Assembly (NCBI GenBank): GCA_023423895.1
Contig: JAFAER010000253.1
Coordinates: forward strand, 16,520-80,519
Direction of reading: 5' to 3'
DNA length: 64,000 nucleotides
Source of the DNA: Pseudomonadota bacterium
GTDB lineage: Bacteria > Myxococcota_A > Polyangia > Polyangiales > Polyangiaceae
Shown here: in pieces, positions 17,650-26,038 of the stretch
How the letters are laid out: every line of letters begins with the position of its first letter
Numbering within the stretch: position 1 is the first letter of the stretch
Translations under genes and position numbers: made by a program
The notes under the pieces: model-generated
Databases searched by the model: none
Seen by the model: only the letters and a program-made list of their open reading frames with translations
Told to the model about the DNA's origin: nothing

Positions 17650-18482
17650 GCGCAGCAGCGGAAGCCACCTTGCGGGTAGCCTGCATCGCCAGGCTGCGGA
17701 TCCGACGCGCCGCAGTGAAGGCTCCCTTGTGGGAAGCCGAAGTTCCCGCCCATCATCGCGCACGCGCTACCGTCCCCGCAGTCGTCGATCCACTCCGCGA
17801 CGTTGCCCGTCATGTCGAAGAGGCCATCGTATCCGCCGACGCAGCCCGGAGAGCTCGCGACCGGCTCCCGATGCCCGGAGCCGACACCGTTGCACGCCGT
17901 TCCGTCGAAGTCGTCGCCATAGGGGTACAAGCGAGCCCCCTTGCGTGAGCATGCCACGAACCATTCGCTCGCAGTCGTGCTCACCTCCGAGGCGGCCAGC
18001 GAGGGACCGCCACCGACGCGGCCGCAGAGTCGCTTGCCCGCCCAGGCGCAGAACGCACGCGCATCACACCAATCGACGACGGTCACCGGCATGGAGTCGA
18101 CCTCCGCCGAGCTCAGACCCGCGTCGCTCTCGAAGGGCGTCGCTCTCCACCAGTAGTCGGGTCGGAAGGTCTTGTTCCACGCGCAGCCTGGCGGCTGGTC
18201 GTCGGGAACGTCCGGAGCCGCGAGAAACTCGGCGTATTGAGCGACCGTCACCTCGGTGCTGTCGATGCAGAAGCCGCCGACCCGCACCATCGACGGGCCA
18301 TGCCTGGACGGACAGTCGGTTTGGGACGGCGCGCCATCGCCTGAATCGGACGTCGCATCGGGCTGCGCGCCGGCCTCCAACTGCTCCGGGCCTTCACTGT
18401 CGGCCCCCGTTCCGAAGCGCTCACAAGCCGCCGTCAGTCGCAGCGCCGATGCAAACACGAGGAGCCCGAGGATGCGCCGCAT
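17631..18482 (-). CDS. SUMF1/FGE-fold lipoprotein
   Basis: This encodes 283 aa from the ATG at 18482. The signal peptide ends LTAAC, followed by an Asp/Gly linker. Residues 65-280 are a formylglycine-generating-enzyme-fold domain: MVRVGGFCIDSTEVTVAQYAEFL, MPVTVVDWCDARAFCAWAGKRLC, GLFDMTGNVAEWIDDC, GGFRCC. The catalytic block of true FGE (a Cys pair with SYCxRYR nearby) is not seen; the corresponding stretch reads SLHCGASDP. So this is probably one of the non-sulfatase SUMF1-fold surface proteins common in this phylum, with unknown ligand. No sulfatase is nearby. Upstream residues in the same frame lack signal-peptide character. Confidence 0.8.
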   Translation of the reverse strand: MRRILGLLVFASALRLTAACERFGTGADSEGPEQLEAGAQPDATSDSGDGAPSQTDCPSRHGPSMVRVGGFCIDSTEVTVAQYAEFLAAPDVPDDQPPGCAWNKTFRPDYWWRATPFESDAGLSSAEVDSMPVTVVDWCDARAFCAWAGKRLCGRVGGGPSLAASEVSTTASEWFVACSRKGARLYPYGDDFDGTACNGVGSGHREPVASSPGCVGGYDGLFDMTGNVAEWIDDCGDGSACAMMGGNFGFPQGSLHCGASDPQPGDAGYPQGGFRCCATPPAP

Positions 18483-18778
18483 CGAGAGGGCAATGTTAGA
18501 GCATCCGCGCGCGCGCGCGAGCCTCGACGGCTGAGCGCGGAGGCGAGGCCTGCGGAATAGATGGGGCAGGCTGGTCCCGTTCAGTGCTGGTCGTCGAACT
18601 GGAGGCTCGTGTCCACGTGCATGCGCGTCGTTCGATTTCAGAAAGGCATGGGGTGCGCCTTGCGAATCCGCGCTGCTCCACCGGTGATCCGGCGATGGTG
18701 ATTCCAGCCGCGAGACCACCGTTGGACACTCAGCGAGTCCTTGGGCAGTCGAACCCTCGACTGTAACATGTAGTGCTC

Positions 18779-19546
18779 ATGCGTCGCCGTCCGCTCACGA
18801 ACCTGGTCTCGGCCATCTTCATCACGATGCCGCTCGGAGGTTTCGTCGCTTGCGTGGGCGAGGACGGCGCGTCGCTGGTCTCGACCGGCGGCGTCGATGC
18901 GGGGCAGTCTGTCGACGCGACGGGCAACGGCGACCCCGAGGACGACCTCAGGGATGGTGGGGGCGGGACGGACGACGCCGGGTCGGAGGACGCTGGAGCT
19001 CGCGGTACCGTGTTCGTCACGACGGCGAAGGTCGACGGAGCCTTCGCGGTCGGGGCCGCATCACCGATCGCGGCCGCCGACGCGATCTGCGCGAACGAAG
19101 CGCTCGCCGCGGGATTGCCGGGCACCTACGTCGCCTGGCTCTCGTACGAGGATGGCAACGGCACGAAGTTCAACGCGGCTGCCCGCATCGGCGAGATGCC
19201 GTACTACCTACCGAAGGGCGACGACGGGAGCGCGCCCGTCCTCTTCACGAAGGGGAAGCTCGATCTCGTGACGAACGGCTCCGACGTCCCGCTCGATCGG
19301 ACCGCGACTGGAGCGCCGGTCGACTCCGACGAGAACCCGCTCGTGGCCTGGGTATGGACGGGCACCTCCGGGACCGGCGAGGTCGGCCTCTCGACTTGCA
19401 AGAGCTGGACGAGCGCGTCTACCGACGACACCGGAATCACGGGAAACGCACGAAAGATCCTGAGCCCTACGAACGCGGATTGGACCTCCCTCGGCAGTCG
19501 CCCGTGCAACCTCCGACGTCGACTGTATTGCTTCCAGAAGCCCTGA
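18779..19546 (+). CDS. Lipoprotein with DUF1554-like domain
   Basis: This encodes 255 aa from the ATG at 18779 (a GTG six bases earlier is the alternative). MRRRPLTNLVSAIFITMPL leads to a lipobox FVAC. A linker very rich in Asp/Gly runs to about residue 80. The C-terminal 170 residues match the DUF1554/endostatin-like pattern: GTVFVTTAKVDGAF, AADAICANEALAAGLPGTYVAWLSY, VAWVWTGT, TCKSWTSAS, CNLRRRLYCFQ, with paired Cys near the end. This C-type-lectin-like fold is known in secreted proteins of leptospires and myxobacteria; ligand and role are unknown. It converges with the alpha-amylase gene. Confidence 0.72.
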   Translation: MRRRPLTNLVSAIFITMPLGGFVACVGEDGASLVSTGGVDAGQSVDATGNGDPEDDLRDGGGGTDDAGSEDAGARGTVFVTTAKVDGAFAVGAASPIAAADAICANEALAAGLPGTYVAWLSYEDGNGTKFNAAARIGEMPYYLPKGDDGSAPVLFTKGKLDLVTNGSDVPLDRTATGAPVDSDENPLVAWVWTGTSGTGEVGLSTCKSWTSASTDDTGITGNARKILSPTNADWTSLGSRPCNLRRRLYCFQKP

Positions 19547-19613
19547 ACGGAAGCCGGCGGTATCTCCCCACCGCGTCGATGCCGACCTTCGCGGAATCCA
19601 CCCGAGAGTGCAG

Positions 19614-19629
19614 CTCGAGAGCTCTCGAG
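19614..19629. repeat. 16-bp perfect palindrome
   Basis: CTCGAGAGCTCTCGAG is a perfect palindrome in the 220-bp gap between the convergent DUF1554-like and alpha-amylase genes. With no loop it would make a poor terminator. It could be a protein site or chance in GC-rich sequence. Confidence 0.4.
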
Positions 19630-19766
19630 GCGGGACCTCGATGCTCCAGCTTCGCGCCGTCCGGACTCCTAATGTCTTCGACGCTGTGATCTACGTGCTG
19701 GCCAATCCAGCGGCCGCACATCTGATCAAGCTGGGGGACTTGTCGAACGACGAGCTGGTTGTTCGT

Positions 19767-22130
19767 TTAGTTGCCGACGAAGATCGCCGCTTCGCCTGCG
19801 CCGAGCGAGAGCGTGAGGTCCGAGCCGCTCTTCGTTGCCGTCCCGATTCCGAGGGCGCTCGTGAAGCTTCCGACGGAGCCGAGCTGCAAGGCGCTCGCGC
19901 CGATCGTGCGGTTCACGGCGCCGCCGCGGTTGATCGCGATGACGGCGACCTCTTTCGGGCCCGTCTGGTACGCGTAGACCCAGAGATCGCCCTCGCTCAG
20001 GAGGGTCGTGCGGTCGCCACGGCGGAGCGCGCGTGATTCCTTGCGGGCCGCGCCGAGCTTTCGGACCCACTCGCGGAGATCGACCTGAGAGCCGGTGAGC
20101 GCGGGCGCTTGCGTGCCCGGGCGGGCCATCTCGAGCGCGGTGAGGTTCTCGCCGAAGAGCATGTTGCGCCGCATGTCCGGATCGGCGCCGCCGCCGAAGG
20201 CGACCTCGTCGCCCTGATAGAGGTAGGGCACGCCGGGCATCGTGTAGAGCACCGTGAGCGCGCGCTTCAACTTCACGTAGACCTGCGGATCGGAGTAGGC
20301 GAGCGGCGGAAGCTGATCGTCGCGGCAGCCGCTGGCCCAGGAGCAACCGAGCTTGCCGTCCTTCGCGGCGATGCTCGCGATGCGCGGGTTGTCGTGACCG
20401 TTCAAGAAGCGGACGTGGCGGTTGCCCGGCCGGTAGCGCGTCTCGGCCTTCTTGATCTGATCTTCGACCTCGTTGAGCGGCTTGTCGCCGTTGACGAGGC
20501 CGTCGGCCATGTTGTGGCGCGTCGGGAAGTCGAACTGGCCGTCGAGCGCCGTCGGTCCCGTGTACGCGTCGATCCACGCGTAGCCGTCGGAGAAGCTCTC
20601 GCCGAAGAAGTTGCCGCTGTCGAACTCACCGACGGCCGTCTCGCCGACCATGAAGATGCGGGCGCCGCCTTGCTCGAAGCGGCGCGTCAGCTCGGCGCGC
20701 ATGTTGTAGACGCTGTTCGCCTCGACGTGTTTCACCGCGTCGACGCGGAAGCCGTCGAGATCGAAGTTCGCAATCCAGCTCACAGCGTCGGCGATGAACT
20801 GCTTCTCGGCATCGGCGTTGTTCCAGTTGATGTCCGGCAAGTAGAACTGGAACAGGCACTCGAACGGTTTCACGCTCCAGCCGCAGCCGTTCGCGTCGTC
20901 ACCGCACTGGCACACCTTGCGGAACCAGTCGGGGTGCGTCTTCACGTATTCGTGGTCGTCGTGGACCTGGTTGTTGATCAGGTCGAGCAGGACGCGGATA
21001 CCACGCTTGTGCGCCTCGGCGACGAACGCCTTCAGCGCAGCGTCGCCGCCGAAGCGGGGCTCGACCTCGCGCGACTTGATTGGCCAGTAGCCGTGGTACG
21101 CGCTGTAGATCTGATTGCCGTCGCCAGTGTGCCAGTTGTCCGTCTGCGCGTTGAGCGGTGAGAGCCAGATCGTGCGGACCCCGATCTTCTCGAAGTAGCC
21201 GCTCTTCAGCACCTCGAGCGCGCCCTGGAGGTCGCCGCCGTGCCAGTCCGCGTCGTAGTGGACGGGCCCGGAGACCGGTCTGTCGTTCGCCTTGTCGCCG
21301 TTGGCGAAGCGATCGATGAGCATCATGTAGAGGACGCCGTCGCGATAGTCGAACGGCTCGTCCTCGACCCAGAACGGCAGGTCGACCGGCTCCGACTCGC
21401 GGCCCTTCTTGTCGAAGGTTCGGAGCGAGAGCGTGTGCTTGCCCTTCTCGAGGCTGGCAAAGGAGAAGTCGATCGCGCCTGCGCCGGCGTCGATGGTGAA
21501 GCTGCCTGCGGGGACGCCCTTGCCGTCCAGGCTCGCCTTCACGCGGTCGGCCGCGTCGCCGTCGGCGGCGGTGCGAACGGTGATGCGGACCTTCATCCCG
21601 CCGCCGTTCACATCGACCTTGCTCGAGAGCGTCTCGGGCCCCGCCTCGCACGTGGGTAGCACGAGTCCGGAGTTCATCTGGCCGTCGACGATCTTCCGAT
21701 AGCGGTTCTGCGGATCGAGCTGCCAATTGCCGTCGGCGACGATCTTGTATCCGTAGACCTTACCGGCCTGCAGATTGGCGCTGGGCGAGAGCACGATCTC
21801 GTGTGCGCTGCCGTTCTTCGTCATCGAGAGCGCGCCGTCCGCCCAGCTCGTGAACTCTCCGGCGAGCTTCACGTCGTTTCCGCCGCCGTCCCAGCGGACG
21901 GTGAGGGTGCAATCACGCTTCTGGAAGGTGGTCCCGTCGCCGAAGACGATGTCCGTCTCCACCTTGCCGGGATCGGTGTCACCCGGACCGCCGTCGTCTC
22001 GTCCGACCTTCCCGGAGTCCGGCCCGTCGGGCTCCGGCCGAGCCCGGTCGTCCGCGTCCGACGAACATCCCGCCGACCAAGCGACGAGACCGGCAGCGAG
22101 GAGCGAAGAGAGGACGACGGACAGCTTCAT
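19767..22130 (-). CDS. GH13 alpha-amylase-family lipoprotein
   Basis: This encodes 787 aa. The ATG at 22130 gives MKLSVVLSSLLAAGLVAW then the lipobox SAGC; a start eight residues earlier is possible. Residues 55-150 form a CBM48/isoamylase-N-like sandwich (LTVRWDGGGNDVKLAGEF, YGYKIVADGNWQLDP). A second small beta domain follows. The GH13 barrel begins near DGVLYMMLIDRFANGD and carries the conserved regions GIRVLLDLINNQ (I), DGFRVDAVKHVE (II, nucleophile Asp), IFMVGETAVGE (III, acid/base Glu) and FLNGHDNPRI (IV, His-Asp). A C-terminal beta domain ends AIFVGN. It cleaves alpha-1,4-glucans (amylase, pullulanase or cyclodextrinase type not resolvable), probably at the cell surface. With the GH15 and six-hairpin lipoproteins it suggests external alpha-glucan use. 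Confidence 0.92.
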   Translation of the reverse strand: MKLSVVLSSLLAAGLVAWSAGCSSDADDRARPEPDGPDSGKVGRDDGGPGDTDPGKVETDIVFGDGTTFQKRDCTLTVRWDGGGNDVKLAGEFTSWADGALSMTKNGSAHEIVLSPSANLQAGKVYGYKIVADGNWQLDPQNRYRKIVDGQMNSGLVLPTCEAGPETLSSKVDVNGGGMKVRITVRTAADGDAADRVKASLDGKGVPAGSFTIDAGAGAIDFSFASLEKGKHTLSLRTFDKKGRESEPVDLPFWVEDEPFDYRDGVLYMMLIDRFANGDKANDRPVSGPVHYDADWHGGDLQGALEVLKSGYFEKIGVRTIWLSPLNAQTDNWHTGDGNQIYSAYHGYWPIKSREVEPRFGGDAALKAFVAEAHKRGIRVLLDLINNQVHDDHEYVKTHPDWFRKVCQCGDDANGCGWSVKPFECLFQFYLPDINWNNADAEKQFIADAVSWIANFDLDGFRVDAVKHVEANSVYNMRAELTRRFEQGGARIFMVGETAVGEFDSGNFFGESFSDGYAWIDAYTGPTALDGQFDFPTRHNMADGLVNGDKPLNEVEDQIKKAETRYRPGNRHVRFLNGHDNPRIASIAAKDGKLGCSWASGCRDDQLPPLAYSDPQVYVKLKRALTVLYTMPGVPYLYQGDEVAFGGGADPDMRRNMLFGENLTALEMARPGTQAPALTGSQVDLREWVRKLGAARKESRALRRGDRTTLLSEGDLWVYAYQTGPKEVAVIAINRGGAVNRTIGASALQLGSVGSFTSALGIGTATKSGSDLTLSLGAGEAAIFVGN

Positions 22131-22523
22131 CGGGGCCGGTGAGGCGTACCTCATGGCAGAGTGACGAGCAAGGCGCGCCCCGTGCTTTTGCGGGCAACGT
22201 GCGCGTCTCCGTCACGTCCCAGGCATCGGGCGACCCCGCCGACGAGACGGAGGTATCGCGCCGACCTCGAACTTGCCGTCGACGCCGCTGGCGCGGGACG
22301 GGGAGACGTCTCTCGCTTCTCGAGGACGGGAGAGCATGGCCTTGCCCATCGCGGGAGCGAGCAGGGAACGGAACTGCGTATCTCACCTCTCTCATTCGAG
22401 ATGACGACGCGCGGTAGGTCTGCTGCCCGGTGGCATTCGATTGCCACGCACAGATTCATCATCTGCGCAATCCGCCATGGACGCTAAGCGTACCAAGCCG
22501 ACGATCGTGCTATCGGGCTTCGC
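22131..22523. other. Divergent gene-free region
   Basis: These 393 bases lie between the starts of the alpha-amylase (minus) and a small lipoprotein (plus). No coding potential is convincing. TGAGG-CGTA-CCTCA at 22140-22153 is a 5-bp-arm dyad ten bases upstream of the amylase start codon and could be an operator on its leader. Nothing else stands out. Confidence 0.4.
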
Positions 22524-22889
22524 ATGATCCGAACGTTCGTGGGATGTGTCTTCATCGGCGCTGCTGCTCTGATGATCGCGGGCTGCAATCAGTGCGAGAA
22601 GCTCGGAGAGAGCATCTGCAAGGATCTCGGGCCTGAGGACTGCGCGACCTGGAAGGAGCTCGGCGGGCCGGAGAGTGTGATCCCGGGAGGACGCAGGCCG
22701 GGCCAGGCGTGTGGGCAGCTGGCGAGCAACGAGCGGGCCTACAAGGCAACCGTGCTCGGTGCGCGTGGCACGGTGCTCGCGCACCGGCTCGGCGAAGCCA
22801 CGAAGACCAACGACAAGGAAGCCATCGCGAAGGCGAAGGCGGCCATCGACGAGAACACGAAGGCCATCATGGAAGCCGCCAAGCAGTAG
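22524..22889 (+). CDS. Small lipoprotein
   Basis: This encodes 121 aa. MIRTFVGCVFIGAAALMIAGC is a lipoprotein signal with lipobox IAGC. Five further Cys occur in the first half of the mature protein (CNQC, CKDLGPEDC, ACGQL). The C-terminal 45 residues are a charged Ala/Lys/Glu helix (KAKAAIDENTKAIMEAAKQ), possibly coiled-coil. Small Cys-then-helix lipoproteins of this kind are common in Myxococcota and uncharacterised. It converges with another small lipoprotein 78 bp downstream. Confidence 0.7.
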   Translation: MIRTFVGCVFIGAAALMIAGCNQCEKLGESICKDLGPEDCATWKELGGPESVIPGGRRPGQACGQLASNERAYKATVLGARGTVLAHRLGEATKTNDKEAIAKAKAAIDENTKAIMEAAKQ

Positions 22890-22929
22890 CGTCGACCGCT
22901 TCTTCGGACCGATCGCGAAGGACGTCGGG

Positions 22930-22958
22930 GCGAGTACCGGCTCGAGACGCCGGCTCGC
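22930..22958. terminator. Hairpin between convergent small genes
   Basis: GCGAG-TA-CCGGC (22930-22941) pairs with GCCGG-CTCGC (22949-22958), two 5-bp helices with a 2-base bulge and a 7-base loop. It lies between two convergent stops (22889 and 22968). No T-tract follows. Confidence 0.4.
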
Positions 22959-22967
22959 TACGGGGGG

Positions 22968-23249
22968 TCACCTCGTGAGGTCGGGGTGCTTGATATTGGG
23001 CATCTTCGTGCGCGGCGCGTCGCCGGCGTCGCTCGCTTGGAGAGCGAAAGTGGCCGCGCCGCGCGTCTCTGCCGTGGAGGTATCGACGTGGACGTCGTCG
23101 CTCTCACAAATCGGAACGTCGCCCTCGCCGCTCGTCGCCGCGAGATTCTGCTGCGCGGTGCACCCGAGCGTCGAGGGCTCCTCACTCCCGATGCATCCCA
23201 CGAGACCGAGCACCGCTGCGAGCCCCAAGATCGTCGAACCGTTGGTCAT
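22968..23249 (-). CDS. Small lipoprotein
   Basis: This encodes 93 aa from the ATG at 23249: MTNGSTILGLAAVLGLVGC is a compact lipoprotein signal (lipobox LVGC). The mature part is polar with two more Cys (TLGC, PICESDD) and ends NIKHPDLTR. No homologous family is recognised. A much longer open frame running back to 24914 is the antisense of the protease gene and is not real. Confidence 0.6.
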   Translation of the reverse strand: MTNGSTILGLAAVLGLVGCIGSEEPSTLGCTAQQNLAATSGEGDVPICESDDVHVDTSTAETRGAATFALQASDAGDAPRTKMPNIKHPDLTR

Positions 23250-23618
23250 GATGGGGGCCAAGAGCACGGGTGATGCCAGTGCAAGACCGTCGGAAGTCCG
23301 CGGAATCCAGGCCGCCCGACAGTCGCGTCTCGGGTTCTCGTCGCGGAATTTCGTTCGTCGCAAATTCTCGCGACAGCGACGGCGGTCTTCGTGCCGCCGA
23401 AGCTCGCGCCGTCCGCGAGGGGCGCAGCGTTTCCGTTCCCTCCGCCGCTCTGATCGCCTCGATCGTGGTGCGCGCATTCCGCTGGGCCTCCAGCGACCCA
23501 CCACCGTCGCGGCAGTCTGGACCTCGTTTTCCGGTTGGAATCCGGGGGCCGTCCCATGGCTCTCGCACACGATACGACGCTCTCTTTTCGCGGCATCGCC
23601 CGTGCTCTCGAGCTCGTC
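23250..23618. other. Divergent region with long AT-rich-centred dyad
   Basis: These 369 bases lie between the small lipoprotein (minus) and the protease (plus). GTCGCG-GAATTT (23340-23351) pairs with AAATTC-T-CGCGAC (23362-23374): 12-bp arms with one bulged base and a 10-base centre. Its AATTT core stands out against the GC-rich background, so it is a candidate operator or leader hairpin. No gene was found here. Confidence 0.45.
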
Positions 23619-24761
23619 ATGACGTTCCGTCGAGTGCTCCCGTGGACGATGTCGATCGCGGCCGCCGTCGGGATGGCCGGTTGTTCTGCCGAAGCTGTGA
23701 GCCTCGACTCGCGGAAGACCACGCTGTCGAACCAGTTCTTCGAGAACTCGGTCCGTCGTGATGCGACTGCCGCAGAGGCTTCGCGCGTCGCGAAGCTGAC
23801 GACGAGCCAGTGCGCTTCGTTCTTCCTCGAGAACACGGCGAACAAGACGTACATCGTGACGGCCCGCCATTGCGTCGAGTTCGCGATCACGTCCTGGTGC
23901 ACTCGCGACGGCGCCATCGTCGACAACAATGGCGTGAGAGGGCGATGCATCCGCGTCGTCGCCGCGGACAGGAATCGCGACATCGCCGTGATCGAGGCGA
24001 ACCTTCCGCATCCGTCCACCGGCGACGCGACGTTGCGGCTCGCGGCCTACGTTCCGAGCGTCAACACGAAGCTCGTCATGACAGGTTATCCCGGGGACGA
24101 CGACCCGCTGACCGCTCGTCGGGGGCGGCTCACGACCACGGAGAGCTGCTGGGTGATGGGCGGCGCGGTCCAGAGCCCGTACGCGAGCATGGACCAGAAC
24201 ACGCTCGACATGTCCGCGCCGCACAATTGCTCGACGTATGGCGGAAACAGCGGCGGCCCGATGTACATCCAGGGGACGCGCGAGGCGATTGGGCTTCCGT
24301 TCACGTACGTGCCCGACGACTACACGCGCAACAGTGCGACCGACCTCACGACGGCGGCGTTCCTCGCGTTGACGGCCGACTTCGTCGGAGCGCATCGAGG
24401 CGAGCTCACTGCGGCGGGAATCGTGATCTCGGAGAGCCCAGTCCAGTCGGACGCGACGTCGGAGGCGGGTGCGCCTCCTCCCACGACCGACTCCGAGGGC
24501 TCTACGGGCCAGGAAGGGGACACGGCGCCAATCTCCGACGACAGCGCAACCGACGAATACGAAGCCGAAGACGACTCCGAAGAGTTCGAAGAAGAGCCGA
24601 CGCCGAAGAAGAAAAAGAAGAAGCGCCCTGCGCCGATGACGATGAGCGCGGGCGGGTGCGCGATGAGCTCGTCCCCCATGTCGAGCGCCGCGTGGCCGGG
24701 CGCCGTCATCGGTCTCGGCGCCGCGCTCGCATCGATTCGGGCGCGTCGTCGTCGCCAGTGA
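23619..24761 (+). CDS. Trypsin-like serine protease with MYXO-CTERM-like tail
   Basis: This encodes 380 aa from the ATG at 23619. The N-terminal signal ends GMAGC, which would be a lipobox. The chymotrypsin-fold triad is complete: His84 (VTARHCVEF), Asp121 (RNRDIAVIE) and Ser211 (GGNSGGPMY). After residue 285 comes an acidic Thr/Glu/Asp-rich stretch, then Lys-rich PKKKKKKRP. The C-terminus has GGC, a hydrophobic helix (AAWPGAVIGLGAALASI) and an Arg cluster RARRRRQ, the plan of MYXO-CTERM surface-sorting tails. It is probably a secreted protease retained at the cell surface. Having both a lipobox-like Cys and a C-terminal tail is odd; the first may simply be a type I signal. Confidence 0.85.
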   Translation: MTFRRVLPWTMSIAAAVGMAGCSAEAVSLDSRKTTLSNQFFENSVRRDATAAEASRVAKLTTSQCASFFLENTANKTYIVTARHCVEFAITSWCTRDGAIVDNNGVRGRCIRVVAADRNRDIAVIEANLPHPSTGDATLRLAAYVPSVNTKLVMTGYPGDDDPLTARRGRLTTTESCWVMGGAVQSPYASMDQNTLDMSAPHNCSTYGGNSGGPMYIQGTREAIGLPFTYVPDDYTRNSATDLTTAAFLALTADFVGAHRGELTAAGIVISESPVQSDATSEAGAPPPTTDSEGSTGQEGDTAPISDDSATDEYEAEDDSEEFEEEPTPKKKKKKRPAPMTMSAGGCAMSSSPMSSAAWPGAVIGLGAALASIRARRRRQ

Positions 24762-24854
24762 CGCAACATGCTCGGTGCCGAGGACGCTCCACGTGGACGG
24801 TGACGATGCTGGTCGGTGACGCCGAGTGCGTTGCGACAGTCGAATGGACCATAA

Positions 24855-24980
24855 GACCGGTATACGTACGCCTGGGCCATCGACGACGCCGGCAAGCTCT
24901 TGCTCGTGGATCAAAACCTTCAGTCCCGCATCGTGAATCCGGGATACGCGAGCTGCAGGACGACGCTCGACCCTCGGTGA
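24855..24980 (+). pseudogene. Coding-like remnant
   Basis: The frame ending at the TGA 24978-24980 reads YAWAIDDAGKLLLVDQN then QSRIVNPGYASCRTTLDPR, with strongly G/C-biased third positions and beta-propeller-like wording. It opens just after an in-frame stop (24852-24854) and has no start codon or ribosome site. It looks like the 3' end of a degraded gene stranded between the protease and the GlxA-type regulator. The parent gene is not identified. Confidence 0.3.
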
Positions 24981-25002
24981 GGTTGGGCGCCGGCTTCACC
25001 GT

Positions 25003-25950
25003 TCAGCGCCGAGCACGGAGGTCGCGGATGCCGACTCCGGTCTTTCGGCGAATCAGTGTGCCCAGGGTCGTGCCGCTCGCGTACCCGACGGCGGCGGCGA
25101 TCTCGTCGATCGTGCGCTCCGTCGTCTCGAGTTGATGGACTGCCTCCTCGACCCGGAGGTCCTGGACGAACGCGATCGGTGACTTGCGGAGCGCGTGGCG
25201 GACTCGGCGCTCGAGCGTCCGCTCGCCGGCGCCGACCGCACGCGCGGCGGCGGCGACGGAGAACGAGCGAAGGTGCGCTCGCGCCCACGCCTCGAACCGC
25301 TCCACGACCTCGTCGCTGTGCTCGAGATGATCTGGCATCGCGTACGCCGCCTGAGAAGGGGAGCGTTGGAATGCGAGGTGACGGGCCGTCACGCGCGCAA
25401 GCGATGGGCTGCGCTTCCGCACGACCCAGAGCGCGAGATCGAGATGCGCGAGCGCGGCGCCGGCGGTCACCGCGCGGTTCGCCTCGACGATCATCCGTGA
25501 CTCGTCGAGCTGCACGGCGGGGAAGCGGCGGCGAAATGCCGACGCGAGCCACCAGCTCGTCGTCGCCCGTTCGCGGTCGAGCACTCCGGCGGTCGCCAGC
25601 AAGAACGTCGCCGTGCAGGCTCCGCCGATCCGCGTCCCGGCCGCGGCCCAGCGCTTCAGGAGCTGAGCGGCGTCGCCTACGTCGGGACGCTCGAGGGCGG
25701 CCGCGAGATCGTGCTCGGTCTTCGCGCCGAGCGTGGGCACGAGCGCGAGCTCCGGGGCCTGTTGCGGGACACGCTCGGTGGGAACGGAGAGTCCTTGTGC
25801 CGTCGACACCCTTCGCCGAAGCCCGACGCGCATCGCGTCGAACTTGCGCCGGCGCTCCGGTACGAGCGCGTCGGCCGTGGCGAGCGCGTCGGTGAATGCG
25901 GCGAGCCCCGTATCGAAGACACCGTCGAGGACGAGGATCGCGACCTTCAT
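25003..25950 (-). CDS. GlxA-family regulator (DJ-1/PfpI + AraC HTH)
   Basis: This encodes 315 aa from the ATG at 25950. Residues 1-165 form a class-I-glutaminase-like DJ-1/PfpI domain: MKVAILVLDGVFDTGLAAFTDAL, GGACTATFLLATAGVLD (Cys in the nucleophile-elbow position) and TSWWLASAFRRRFP. The last 90 residues carry the AraC-type double HTH (SVAAAARAVGAGERTLERRVRHAL, TIDEIAAAVGYASGTTLGTLI). The family represses or activates an adjacent operon on binding a small ligand. A monooxygenase-like gene is divergent 88 bp away and an inverted repeat touches this start codon, so autoregulation and control of that neighbour are likely. Confidence 0.9.
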   Translation of the reverse strand: MKVAILVLDGVFDTGLAAFTDALATADALVPERRRKFDAMRVGLRRRVSTAQGLSVPTERVPQQAPELALVPTLGAKTEHDLAAALERPDVGDAAQLLKRWAAAGTRIGGACTATFLLATAGVLDRERATTSWWLASAFRRRFPAVQLDESRMIVEANRAVTAGAALAHLDLALWVVRKRSPSLARVTARHLAFQRSPSQAAYAMPDHLEHSDEVVERFEAWARAHLRSFSVAAAARAVGAGERTLERRVRHALRKSPIAFVQDLRVEEAVHQLETTERTIDEIAAAVGYASGTTLGTLIRRKTGVGIRDLRARR

Positions 25951-25983
25951 GTCGGAAACGATATCATCATTGTCGATTCCGAC
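25951..25983. promoter_or_regulatory. Inverted repeat in GlxA/monooxygenase promoter gap
   Basis: GTCGGAA-ACGATA and TGTCGA-TTCCGAC are 13-base arms (25951-25963 and 25971-25983), with 7 perfect outer pairs and two internal mismatches around an AT-rich centre. The element starts immediately upstream of the regulator ATG, inside the short divergent gap, where an autoregulatory operator would be expected. Confidence 0.5.
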
Positions 25984-26038
25984 CGTGGCGCCGCGCGGGG
26001 CCTCCGGCCATGTTGAGGCTCGTTCGAAGGAGGCTCTC

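Noticed and set aside
24600..24640. Poly-Lys/Glu low-complexity stretch as a possible frameshift or repeat element
   Set aside because: The frame continues cleanly into the MYXO-CTERM-like tail. It is a charged linker within the protease.
22968..24914. Minus-strand frame of 648 codons
   Set aside because: Only its last 93 codons, with their own lipoprotein signal, look real. The rest is antisense to the protease gene.
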